Positions 35,014 through 45,840 of a DNA stretch of 60,000 bases are shown here, piece after piece. The first letter of the stretch is position 1. Each line of letters opens with the position of its first letter. A program made the position numbers and the translations under genes. The notes below the pieces were generated by a model that ran no database searches, was not told the DNA's origin, and worked only from the letters and a program-made list of their open reading frames with translations. The stretch is from Phoronis australis (taxonomy: Eukaryota > Phoronida > Phoronidae), in the NCBI GenBank assembly GCA_002633005.1, contig NMRA01000103.1, positions 467,612-527,611 of the forward strand, read 5' to 3'.

Positions 35014-36315
35014 AAACGCGTAGGCAACCTTTTTTCATGCCACTTTTAGCAAAAATAAGGTTCGTTGATTATCCCAGACACATTTTTCACTTAATTATAG
35101 CTTTTCGTAATTTGATTAATTTCTCGTCCTCTACTCCGGAAGTGACGTTTTGGGAGGCAAGAGTTTCGCGCTAATTTCTTTTCGTTATAGTCTGACTGTG
35201 AGAGCTGTCGAGTCAGTCATTGTTCTACCTCGTTTGTGATAAGTTCAGTCGTCGTTTGCTTTTGTTTACAAGTCAGTCAACATGCCACGCTGTTGCTGCG
35301 TGCCGGGATGTACTCATTATCGTCTCACACGTTCTTTGGGTACCTTACGTCGCTTATCGAAGGATGACACACTTCGCCGTACTTGGCTAGCTCGTTCATG
35401 TGAAGAACCCGTCCACGCAACGTACAAAGCAATGGAGGGTTACCAAGTGTGTGACAAGCATTTTCTGCCATCAGATTATGACAGATATGTACGCTGAATT
35501 GATGAAGGTCTCTTCGAAACAACGCCTGAAGAAGGGTACCGTACTGTCGCTGTTGATTCCCGGCAGTGCCCCGTCGCCAACCCCGAGAAGTGCGTTTTTG
35601 AAGCGTGAAGCCTCGCGAGCTGTGGCCACTATATACAGTGACTGGAGGCACTTCATCTACTGTTATCCTTGCCTCCGAACGTACCCCATTGCGTGCAATT
35701 CCGGGAACTAGCAGTGATTCGCCCTGTGCTGTTGTCTCTACCCCAGAGCCTGTAAGCAGCCCTGCAGTGATGTTGAGTAGTGGGCCTAGTTAGAAACCCA
35801 GTGAAGAGGACAGTTCGTCATCCAATGAACAGATGTGAGCCTAAGTTTGATAAGTTTATGGTGGACTTGTACTGGAGCTATTTGGAAGGTGCCAGGTGTG
35901 TGGCACGGGAGTCACACGGCGGGATGTAAGCAGTTTGGGTGCTCAGATCACCCTCCAGTGGGAGTGTGTCGCGGGACACTCAGGCAAGTAGGACAGTTCT
36001 TCCTCTGTACGTGAGACGATAATGAGTACACCCCAGTACGCAGCAACAGCGTGGCATGTTGACTGACTCGTAAGCAAAAGCAAACGACGACCGAACTTCC
36101 GAGGTAGAACAATGACGGACTCGACTGCTGTCACAGTCAGACTATATGAAAAGAAATTGGCGCGAAATTCTTGCCTCCCAAAACGTCACTTCCTGAGTAG
36201 ACGACGAGTAATTAACTAAATTACGAAAAGCAGTAAATAAGTGAAAAAAATGTCTGGGATAATCAACGAACCTTATTTTTGCTAAAAATGACATGTAAAA
36301 AGGTTGCCTCCGCCT
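35014..36315. mobile_element. Foldback element with ~300 bp inverted arms carrying a THAP start
   Basis: Bases 35021-35328 and 36011-36309 are imperfect reverse complements of about 300 bp, leaving a central part of about 680 bp. The outer tips read AGGCAACCTTTTT and its complement. The inner end of each arm carries the same THAP-gene start: ATGCCACGCTGTTGCTGCGT at 35282, and on the minus strand at about 36056. The centre contains the rest of a THAP frame and low-complexity Ser/Pro-rich coding-like sequence broken by stops. THAP domains are typical of P-element-type transposases and of host proteins derived from them. I infer a non-autonomous foldback transposon that captured, or was derived from, the 5' end of a THAP transposase gene. 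No clear target-site duplication was seen at the tips. Confidence 0.75.
35282..35497 (+). pseudogene. THAP-domain fragment (P-element-type, truncated)
   Basis: A 71-codon frame starting MPRCCCVPGC and containing a THAP-type C2CH zinc finger: C5 or C6 with C10, conserved W35, then C57-x2-H60-F61 and a following DY pair. The C-terminal AVPTIF-type box expected of a full THAP domain is missing, and the frame stops at 35495-35497, just after the finger. Downstream sequence to about 35800 looks coding in other frames (Ser/Pro-rich) but is broken. The first 16 codons lie in the left arm of the foldback element and are repeated inverted in the right arm. I read it as a decayed transposase N-terminus rather than a host gene; a small DNA-binding protein cannot be excluded. 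Confidence 0.6.
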
Positions 36316-36328
36316 TTAATATTCCTGC

Positions 36329-36343
36329 NCCCCCCCCCCCCCC
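36329..36343. repeat. Poly-C run containing an ambiguous base
   Basis: An N followed by about 14 C, just outside the right arm of the foldback element. Sequence length here is unreliable. Confidence 0.8.
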
Positions 36344-37429
36344 GTGAACCCACTCATTGTCTATGTTCATCTCTTAATCACATGCTTGCTCATGTACCAT
36401 TAATCCATCAAGATCTATTTGCAAAATTAAACTTCCCTGTGCTGCCATATTTGTTCTGAGAAATTCCCCTAATGTTAATCATAATTATAAAATTTCATTA
36501 ATTTGATGGTCCCTGATGCTGAAGCAGATATGGAGAGAAAATTACTCTCATTAGTAAAATAGGACCCCGGGTGGTCTTCAACGCTGATAATTTTCTTTTC
36601 ATTGAACACATTAGGTTGATCAGCATCAACCGTAAATGCACGGGTTAACACCCATCCTCTCATTCTTTGCTTTAAGCCCTCAATACTGCTTGTGATTTAC
36701 AGTCGCTTGCATCTGCAATATAAATGTTGATGCAATGTTGTCTATAGTCAGGGGGGACAGTTTCCCCTGTTTTGGGTGTCTACCCATTAGGATATTGTCA
36801 GGGAATTTGAGCAGCTGTTTGTATCACTCACTGGTAGACTGAGGTTGAATAGATCCAACTGCTGCTGCCACCTAGTGTCAGTTTAATTATTTTTCATGCC
36901 TGTGTCCATTACTTGACTTTGACCTAAGTACTTGGTGTGTATTCTTGAAAACTGAGGAATAAGTTCCTATCCAATAAATAGCAGTCACTAGTTTTAGGTA
37001 GATTTGATTAGCGAAGCCTCCTGTGATGTTGTATTGAGAACATGGTTTTTCATTTTCAAAAACAAATGGTCTGCACACTGTACAGTGTAGACCTACTTTG
37101 TCATCTTGCAATCCTACTTAACGGAGTCTCATAATTCTTACCCTAAATTTCTAAAGGTCCCTTTTTGACAAATTAAGTCTTGTCGTAGAGGTGTGTCCAC
37201 ATAAACGGCAATAGCATGATCTTTCTTTTAAGTATTGATATGTAACATCGTCAACAGGGAGCGCTAGGTTCTGCAAAGTTATTGCAAAGTAGTGTTGTAA
37301 CAAAGTCAAGAATTTTGAAATGAAAATGAAAAATATCCAGTAAAGTATTAAATTCGTAAGCGGAATAATTTTACTGACACAGTACGGTGAAATCAAACCA
37401 ATTTCGGACCAGAATGATTGTCAGAAATT

Positions 37430-37610
37430 GACCTTATTTCATGTTTCAAAGGTCCATAACATTGTGAATACTCACATTTTCTCAAAACACTGTCTAATGC
37501 CTGTTACGAGATACAGGTGAAGACTGGTAAAGCCTTTTACTCGGTCCTACTGCTCTTTTGTAAAAAACAAAATTGTAATACCATATTGTGTCTTAAATCG
37601 TTGACTGATT
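37430..37610 (+). repeat. Dispersed repeat, diverged copy
   Basis: Contains CATAACATTGTGAATACTCA, TTTTCTCAAAACACTGTCTAA and ATACCATATTGTGTCTTAA, in the same order as 6905-7085 and 47390-47570. Noncoding. Confidence 0.4.
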
Positions 37611-38388
37611 GTACTATACGTGCCAATTGGATAGATAGGTTTGATAACGCTATTGAAGCCTTAACCATCCTGTATTAAATCTTGTGTTTGCTGTAAATCA
37701 TACTGGGGATTTTAATTTTAAGAGGGAATCTTGAATTTGCCATCTATCAATGCTCCCCTGGTATGTGCTGGTGTGACTGGGCCTGAAGACCACAGCTTCT
37801 TGGCTACTTACCTAAGATAACGAGATGTTTATCTCATTTTATGACTTCGCTTGGATCTCAGTTAGAACCTTTAAGGCTTGTCCCGCTGGCTTCGAAACTT
37901 TGGCGCTGGCAAAGTTTCAGTCAATGGGAACACTCAACTTCGGTCTTTGATCAAACTTAACAGTGTGAGTTTACTCTGGAGTGAAGTGGTGGATTTAACA
38001 GCGAATTGCCACTCTTCTCTGTATTGGGAACTCTTAACTTCAATGTTACCGAAGTTATCGGTAGGGGTCTCTGTGTTTGCTAACAGTGGGTGGTGACTGG
38101 TTTACATTTTTTAATATTTTGGTCTAATATTCATTATTTTGGTAGTACAAGCATTCTGTTTCAATTTACATAAAACCAATTCACTGAACGTCTAACTGCC
38201 AAATTGCTCAGAACAACTCGTTCCCAACCACCTTGCGATAACTCCACTAAATTACTTGCCTGAATAACTCCGAAGCTGATGGAAACAGTAACGCTTAACT
38301 TTGCGGTGAACCACTGTTAACATCGGAGCTTCCATAGCAGAGTAAAACGTGTGGGAAAGGGCCTTTTACTGTCTGTTGGGAATTGTGC

Positions 38389-39033
38389 CATTTACAGTAC
38401 ACAAGTTGACACGCTCAGCTGACACGGATCGAACGTAAGAATGTGTGTAAACAGGACTGATACGTAGCAAATTGACACCCATTGTGAGGAGGAGCAACTT
38501 GTGCCCGATCTTCTTACTCCGTGCCTAAATGTATAAACATCAAATTAGGGCAAGGCGGAAGGTATCATCTCTATTGCGCTTGCACAAAAAACGCACCCGT
38601 ATACAGATGATCATTTTCGCGTAATTTTTACGATTTTCCAGTCAGCTTTTCAGTGCCGTGTCTTCTAACTTTAACACTTGCCACCATTTATTTTGTCAGA
38701 AAATTGTCCGAGTACACAACAGTCAAGACTGGGTTCAATTCAAATGCTTGGTTATGTACAGTAGGCCTACTGATGAAAGCGTTGATCAGCCGATCAAAAA
38801 AAATCATTGAAGCCAAACTCAATGTTACGAAGTACATACATTTATGGGAATTAGGAGACCATGACAACAATAACAATAATAATGATGAATTGTGACACCT
38901 ACAATTTGCATCGTTGAGCATGAGTACCCCACGTCCATGCCTACAACTTCTGCCTGGCCACCATTTCTGTGTTATGTGTAAGTGGAGGATTGGCTGTCAT
39001 AAGTTAATGTCTAAACAGGACTAATGTCTTTGT
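38389..39033 (+). mobile_element. MITE with GATCAGCTGACAC core, copy 3 (long form)
   Basis: Shares CTCAGCTGACACGGATC, GCGGAAGGTATCATCTCTAT and the middle block with copy 2. In that block a short frame is similar in both copies (Tyr-Phe-Val-Arg-Lys, later Val-Lys-Thr-Gly-Phe and Ser-Asn-Ala-Trp). The end matches TAATGTCTAAACAGGACTAA. No intact gene. Confidence 0.55.
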
Positions 39034-40083
39034 TAAATGTGCACTGGTCTGTTAACTATTGCTAGCCCAAGGTGGATTGGACATTTTATCCTTGTTGACT
39101 AAATGTTTATTGAACAGTTCATTAATGTTGGCCAAATGTGTATTGCTTTTTCCTTAAGTAACTGTGTATGTTTGGATATATAAAGATATTTAAGGTAATG
39201 TTGGTCTCTGTCAGGTATCACATATACAATGTTTAGTGGGAACAAAAACAGGTCACATGTCACATAATTAGGCTTATGGTTAAAATAATGTCCTTTATCT
39301 TTGTCGTCGCTCACGTGAAATGCTTGCAGTAAAAAAGGTTATTAGGTTCTGAATAACAAGTTCAATCTGTGGCAATATACGTCCAGTGAAATTTTGATCT
39401 TAAGGTTTAAAAAGTAAAAAATGATGTGGTAATTTATTACTGATTGCAGTGTGCTATGTACAATGTGTGTTGGCTACATAGGGAGTTACCTGTGACGACA
39501 TGGTGTTGATTATATAGAGCAGCGTTCTACTGTATCCTCTGTGGATTAGGACAACCTTGCTTCCTGAATCAAAATGCATAAATTAAGTAAATGGGATAAG
39601 GTTATGAGACAGAATGACTTCAGTGAAAGAACTCTTTATTGACAATAATAATGAGGTTAACTTAACTGGTCTTGTTATTAAGTGAGGGGACTGGTCCACA
39701 CTCAAATGGGGGAGTAACAGACATCAGAGTCCAAAATAAAGCAGATGGTGGTAACAATCATGGGTAACATGAAGCTGCAGTTTAAACCTCGTACAATAGA
39801 TGGCGTGACCATCACAGGATCATTCCTGCATTGAGCCACCTCATATGTGACTGAGAAAAAACAACTGGTAGTGGTACGGCAACTTTCAAAATAAATCGAT
39901 CAATGTTGAAATTCACGCACAGAATTGAAGCAATTTTTTTTTGCTAGAATCTGCTTCAATTTTGACTGAAAGTCGATAATATCTCAGCAAATGTTGCTCC
40001 ATGCATGTTGTTGAAATCGCTACAACGTAGTGTGCTTGTTCATTCATAAATAAACTAGGTAAAATCTCTCGCCAATTTAAAGT

Positions 40084-40330
40084 GCTGTGCCACACACAGA
40101 CTTACCTGAGAACAGGTTACTCCTGGAATGACTTGTCGCTCAAGGTTTAAAGGCTGTCTGGACGCTATTTCAACTAGTGCAACTTGCCCCACTTGTGACA
40201 ACTTACTCCACCTTATTGAGGTAGGTCAACTTGCTCTAGGGTAACTTGCGCCACGGTGGAAGTATTAGTCAACTACAGTTACATGCAGACGGGTCTTTTG
40301 CGCCCCATATTCGCATCAGCTGTTCATTGT
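40084..40330 (+). mobile_element. MITE with GTTACTCCTGGAA core, copy 2 (3'-truncated)
   Basis: Aligns with 5915-6165 from GCTGTGCCACACACAGACTT through TTACTCCACCTTATTGAGGT to a CAGACGGGT/TTTTGCGC landmark, then diverges before the right terminal repeat. It lies 1.3 kb upstream of the proximal Lmo exon. Confidence 0.55.
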
Positions 40331-40699
40331 CAGACGATTGAAATTTTATTTTGTCATTTTCCCGGGAGAGGTGCTTTTCCATGTCCAACTTGTTGGAAAA
40401 TTGTAGGCATTCAAAGCGGTGGTAGAAGCCCTTGAAAAAATGAAAGAAATATCGTTTTTGCCCAAAAATAGTGAGACTTTAGTGTTTGCGTTTAAGCGCA
40501 TGAATGTCACATTTAATTCGACATTAGTTCAACAAAAAACTATTGTGACAAAATTTTGACTAAATTGCCAAATAATTCTGTCGAAAAATTCAAGCTGTCA
40601 GCATCTTGGACTGGTTTTATTTGAGCTCAGGGCTTAGATTGCATGATTATTGGTCATCTTGTGTCACTCAATATATTTTGAGTGTCGAATGTTGTGATT

Positions 40700-41626
40700 A
40701 AATTTTGCACTAAGTCAAATAAAGTTCAGTCAGGAAATCAGGGAATTTGACTGTTCTTCAAGTTGTTTTTTTGGCCCATTAAACCTTCATTCTTACTTCT
40801 TCATAGTTTGAAGTGAGTCCATTTTTACCTACGGAAGCAGTATTAAACTTTTAAGTTCTGATTGGTATGAATGACTATGTTTATGTTTACTTAAAACTAA
40901 CAGTTTGGTGTATTACAATTTCTTTATTAACCAATATTTGATGTTCATTTGCATGTTCGTGTCAGTTTTCGATGCATGCGGTCTAAAATTCTGAATTCTA
41001 ATCTCGTTTCAACACCTGGTTTTTCCTGTCGTTCCTAAGTTATCAACTGTCCGACACCAGCATTTCCCTAATGACACTATGCCTACCTAAATCCATAGTA
41101 ACAATGGGTAACAAGGTATAATTATACCTGCAAACAATTAGCACTTATATTAGCTGTCCAATTATCTCTTGGCCGTGGTGATTATCCGTGCACTTCGCTA
41201 TATTTACCTGAGTGATTATGTTGTTCATATCTAGACAGCATGTATGGTTTTACTGGAGCTGGCATACCTCAATCTTGTTGTGTGTGAAACAGCATGTGGC
41301 CCTTCACCTATCACCTTGATTAATTATAGTGGCATTCTCACATCACCGTCTGTAGTCCTCATTCATGGACACGCTTCGTCACATCACAGTTTCTGACTAA
41401 ACCTCGATTCAGCTAGTCACTGCAGAGTCGTGTGGGTTTGTCTGGAGAAACTGTTGGAGGACAGAAGTGGGGTGTCTCTCTTGTTGTGGATTGTTTACTG
41501 TATCAGGTGTTACCTCAAGCTGTCAGTAACCCTGAAGTAACCATGTTTGTGAGAACCTAATCTAAGCCAGGGTGTCATCGTCAGACTGCCTATTTGTAGC
41601 CTTCAGGTACCTGCTGTAAAGACTTG
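40700..41626 (+). promoter_or_regulatory. Candidate proximal Lmo promoter and 5' leader
   Basis: This stretch sits directly upstream of the candidate start exon and shows no similarity to the repeat families of the window. It contains a CCAAT-type motif near 41159, ATTA/TAAT homeodomain-type cores (for example near 41320) and GATA-like sites. Short upstream ATGs occur in the last 400 bases (for example 41544, closed by TAA within a few codons). No TATA box at a convincing position was identified. Promoter function is inferred only from position and the lack of repeats. Confidence 0.35.
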
Positions 41627-41663
41627 ATGGAGACCAGTACCCTGCAACACACGGAAGGAGATG
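41627..41663 (+). CDS. Lmo: Candidate proximal first coding exon of Lmo
   Basis: The ATG at 41627 opens a short frame of 12 codons plus one base, reading METSTLQHTEGD then G. It ends at GATG|GTATGA (donor GT at 41664). The last G is phase 1, which is what the acceptor at 53083 needs: G plus GC makes Gly, followed by the Ala-Met-Glu-Ile of the next exon. An acidic N-terminus ending in Asp-Gly at a phase 1 junction resembles vertebrate LMO1, whose first exon encodes a few residues ending Glu-Asp-Gly. An in-frame TAG at 41597 lies 30 bases upstream, consistent with a true start. The initiator context is only moderate (T at -3, G at +4). The surrounding sequence, about 40700-41660, is free of the repeats that fill the neighbourhood. 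Splice, phase and motif are seen; use as an exon is inferred. Confidence 0.6.
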
Positions 41664-42227
41664 GTATGATCAACATTTTTGTCTGGTGTTTGTTCCAATT
41701 CTCAATGTCAAAACTACATACAGTAAAGTCTCACTAATGTCAACAGGCCTGGTATTTGCAGTTGCGGTCTGCCTCCTCTGGCACAGCCAGTAAATTTTCT
41801 TTCTAATTAATTTTGAAATTGGCAACCATTACAAGAATTAGAAAAATTGGCGATGGGGTTGACTGTTCACGAATTTTGCACACGCCCGTTGTAATGCTTG
41901 ACTGCAGGCATAGGACACTATATATGGACAAAGGAAATTTTGTTTTTTGCTTAAACAATAATGATTAGGTTATGGTAGCCTTTCGCGTTTAGCTATCATT
42001 GGACAATGTTTTCAAAACTAATGAGCATTCTGGTCAAGGGTTACCTGGAAGGTGCCGTTTGTTTCTCATTACACTGACTTACATTTTCAAGTTATTGGGT
42101 ATTTTCTGATTGGACTGAATCCTTAATTGCTGAATTTTTGTTGTTTCACCATTTGATGCATAAGTTGATGTTTCTTGACCATTTTGTCATCATCCATCAT
42201 CTTTGTCATTGTTCTTATTTATTTTCG

Positions 42228-42279
42228 TCATCATCATCATCATCACCATCACCATCATCATCATCATCATCATCATTAC

Positions 42280-42351
<72 letters not shown>

Positions 42352-42357
42352 TATCAT
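42228..42357. repeat. (CAT)n microsatellite
   Basis: About 43 nearly pure trinucleotide units with four interruptions (CACCATCACCAT near 42243 and one TTACCA near 42275). It gives long His, Ser or Ile runs in the three frames, which are artefacts. Located 565 bp downstream of the proximal Lmo donor. Confidence 0.95.
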
Positions 42358-43079
42358 TTTTCATTGTTCTTTTAGTGTTTTAAGGTTCCTCTCAGTTTTA
42401 CTTTGGAAAAAAAAACAAAAGAAATAATTTTTCGAGGTTATTGACCCTTCTTGGTAAATGTCTTCTTGTCTTTATTTTAGAAGCATTATCACCATGCACA
42501 CAATTAGCACTGCCAGTAAGACGTGGTAACGATGTGTTTCTGCACCCATGTATGTATACAACTACAGTAAAAACTCTAGTCAAAATCTACAGACACACAT
42601 GGGCTTACAAGTGAGCTTGAAAAGGAATTATAGCAACAAAATACCAACAGAATGTTAATTACACAATAAAACTTTTGTTTATGGCAAAGCTCGGTGAAAG
42701 AAATTTTCAAGTACAGTCAGTAAAATCTCACCAATTTATGACACAATATGACCGACATTTGTTTTCATCTTTAACAAAATATAAGTAGCACCAAATACCA
42801 TTTTTAAGGTCTCTGAGATTGCTACCTTCAGACAATGTTTCTAAGAAAGGAAGACCAATTTTGGCAATTATTTTTGTCCAAGATTGGTGATATTTTGCTG
42901 TATTTTAATTGATTTGTATCAAACATTAGTGACAGTGGGGTTTATATGTGGTTGCCTGTTGCTGATATCCCTCTGACCAACACTTGGGTACTGCAGTATC
43001 TGGTATTTGTCTCTTTGTCATTAGGTTCATATGACTGGAAAAAACGGATTTTCATACAATTTTACAAATAGGCATTTGT

Positions 43080-44380
43080 TAGCGAAGACGACACTGCCTT
43101 CTCATTTTCAGATGGATTCCACGTATTCGGTGCTACCTGGTGGCGGTTTTTGATGTTTCGAGTTTGGTTTTGGCGTCCATCTTTCTGTCAGCCAAACCAC
43201 TCCAAGGATGATTGTAAACGCTGATATTTTGGGTGTGTGCCTTCCTTGAGAGCCTACAGTGCAGGGTCGAGTTCAGTAGCTGTTTTGCGGCATGCTCTCA
43301 TTGAAAATATGTGGCAATAGAACTTGCTTTCCTAGTGAGCTAAGCTCTAACCTGGCTACATTGTGCTTCTGGGTTAGCCGGAGAGCTGAATGAAGTTCCT
43401 AAAACGGATTTGGTTACATTTTGTGTGATCTCATGAGCTATTTACATATGTACAGTAATTGTATATTATCTTATTTGCTGTACTTTTGGTTGTTGGCAAA
43501 GTTAACTGCGATTTGAACCGGAGAGGTTGTGGTCTTATAGAGAGTGTCATTTTCGAAGATTAAATCTTGGTGTTAGAATGAAAAGTGAGATGCAGTCAAA
43601 TTTTTATTGGAATACGCGAATGAACATTCCTCAATAAATACTTGACTTGCAACTTGTCTCTTCATTGCAAGAATGGTTATGAAAATTGGTATTTGTGCTC
43701 CTACTGGGAAGAAGACATTTGATGATGATTTTTGGATGACTCTGACTAATGGTGCTTCCTGGTGACAGTTTTATTTTGCGTCAGACTGGCCGTATCTCAT
43801 GAACCCCTTGCCGGAACTTTGTTAAATTTGGCATGTGTATTTCTATGAAAGTAGCAATAGATGGCGATGACTTTCAGATGGATCCAACAACCACTGTGCC
43901 ATAAGTTCTAGTGGTAATTATGTTGTTTACATTTTGTTTTGTATCTTCGTAGTTTCTCGACTGATTTTCATGAAATTTGGCAAATATTAAGGAAACAATG
44001 ACACCTTTTGATTTCCAGATAGGTTTGGCATATTATACACTATCTAGTGCCCATCTCTTTTATTTCCAAGCCAAGTCTTTTTTGACTGCTGTCTCACTAT
44101 CCCACAAACCACTCGAAGGATCATTATGAAAAGTGGCATAAGTGTGTACCTACAGGAAAGAACACAGCTAGCTATTAAGGATAGCACAACGGACGTGGAT
44201 TTTACGACAGAACCAACTATTGCAGTTATATCGTGGCAATTTTTGTTTCTTTGCATTTGCCTTTATATCTACCCTTAGTTTCTTGATAGATATTTACGAA
44301 ATTTGGCAAATAAGTTGCCATTACGTAGTCAGACAACAGCACCGGCCCTTATTGAGATGGATTTGGCATATGTTAAGTAT
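43080..44380. repeat. Degenerate satellite-like block, largest copy
   Basis: Recurring phrases at roughly 150-300 bp spacing: CAGATGGATTCCAC or CAGATGGATCCAAC, GTGCTACCTGGTGGCGG or CTTCCTGGTGACAG, a T-rich stretch, CTCATGAACCCCTTG or CACAAACCACTCGAAGGATC, and ATGAAATTTGGCAAATA. No coding frame of note. I read it as an old tandem array in the first large Lmo intron. Confidence 0.5.
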
Positions 44381-44606
44381 GGTGAGTGCAATATCAACGT
44401 TGCACGTTGATGTTTTTTTTCCATTTTTAATGAGTTTATTTGCAGAAACTGAAATTAATAATGGAATACAGTAGAAAAGAAAACAAGCAAAAACACATTC
44501 ACTCTCACATTCGCACATTCCAGCTCTGCTTGAACTTATACAAAATGTATAAGGGTTTCAAAAAATCCCAGGAAGTCAAGGGGCAGTTCTCTAGATTTCA
44601 TACTTT

Positions 44607-45017
44607 TCATGTCTTGACAGTGTCAAATAAAATTGGGTGAAATCTCTGAAGTGCAGGAATACATGGAGACTTCAAACAAGTGTATATAAAGTATTGAGCT
44701 AGCATTAATAGGTGATTCATTTCATAGCCGTGATCTCCAAAGTATGCAAATAGCAAGACACGCTTTTCAACCAGTAACAGGTTATCTCCAACGACGTTTG
44801 AAATCCAAGTTTGTAATTTATTCCAAAAAGAAAGTACGTGCTCACATTTCAAAAACAAGTGATTAAAAGTTTCTACGAGTCCACAAAATGAGCATTTGTC
44901 GTTTTGGACTATTTTCATTTTCTTTAAAAAATATTTTGTGTTACCGGTAACTTTTTTATGATTGTGATAATACTTAAAAACTTTCAAATGAGGTTGGAGC
45001 AACAGTTTAAAAGGCAT
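44607..45017 (-). pseudogene. LINE reverse transcriptase C-terminus (zinc-finger region)
   Basis: A 136-residue minus-strand frame with the pattern found at the C-terminus of many non-LTR retrotransposon ORF2 proteins. A His/Lys-rich stretch around residues 10-36 precedes C42-x2-C45, then Glu-Thr-Phe-x-His-Leu-Phe with H53 and C58, and a Phe-Trp pair at 64-65. This is the zf-RVT-type domain that follows reverse transcriptase. The frame ends at 44607, so only the tail is open. No reverse transcriptase core was recognised upstream (45018-45840 on the minus strand), although a 115-codon unassigned frame lies at 45486-45833. It is inserted antisense in the first large Lmo intron. I infer a 5'-truncated, decayed LINE copy; its clade is not determined. 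Confidence 0.65.
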
Positions 45018-45840
45018 GATATGAATCTGTTTAATTTACTGGTCAGAAAATAATTGTAATAAACTGTGTTCTACATCAGAAACTGATGTCTCTCTGGAAA
45101 AACATCTTTTGTCCATCGTGTTGATATTGTTATTTTAATCAACACTTGAAAGTAAAACGGACTTTGTGAATTTAAAAAACTAAAAGCAGAATATTATGTT
45201 GGGTAGAATGGAATTCTCTATTTTTGAAAACAGAAAAACATTAGTCTATTGATAAAGTAATGTTTTGCTTATACTTGTAAACCTTTGTTCAGAGGTGTAG
45301 GAGCCTCGAATTTTGCTATATTTCACTGGTGACAAATGATGCCCATCTTCTCAGCAAAATTCGAAATTTGCCATGAGACATCCCGGCGTAATTCATCTAT
45401 GCTCTCGTTGAACATCATCTCCGTTGGTAAGTACAGGCTTTGTAAAAATTACTGAATTTTGCAACTTTTCCTTTTGCTAAACTGCTTATGACGGTCGCAA
45501 AGTAGATATTGAGATATTGTTGTCATTGGATTTTGGTTCAAAAACTGAAAGGACCATTATCGTCAAGAAAAGTGTTTTCCTGAGGTTAACTCCTGCAGCC
45601 CCTCGGTCGCAGCCTAATGGTCTGCTGGTCATATTTAACTGGTTCCATCCTTGATTGCAGCAAATAATGTCAAGCTCCTCCAATATAAAATTTGACCATT
45701 TTTGTATGGTTACCACAGTATTGTTCTGCACATTACTAGGTATAGTAATTTGAGCTTGTGCAATGGGCCTTATAGGCAAGCCATATTTTGGAATAAATTG
45801 AGGCTCTGTGAATAATTGCTGACATCTTGTCAACCGTCTG
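45018..45840 (-). other. Probable upstream part of the LINE copy, decayed
   Basis: This is minus-strand sequence immediately 5' of the LINE tail. It has one open stretch (45486-45833, 115 codons) without a motif I can name and several stops between it and the tail. Continuity with the LINE is inferred from adjacency and orientation only. Confidence 0.25.

Noticed and set aside
35325-35651. Minus-strand 108-codon frame across the THAP fragment
   Set aside because: It overlaps the THAP frame antisense, has no recognisable motif and follows from the codon bias of the + strand.
42138-42427. Poly-Ser, poly-His and poly-Ile frames
   Set aside because: All three come from the CAT microsatellite read in different frames.
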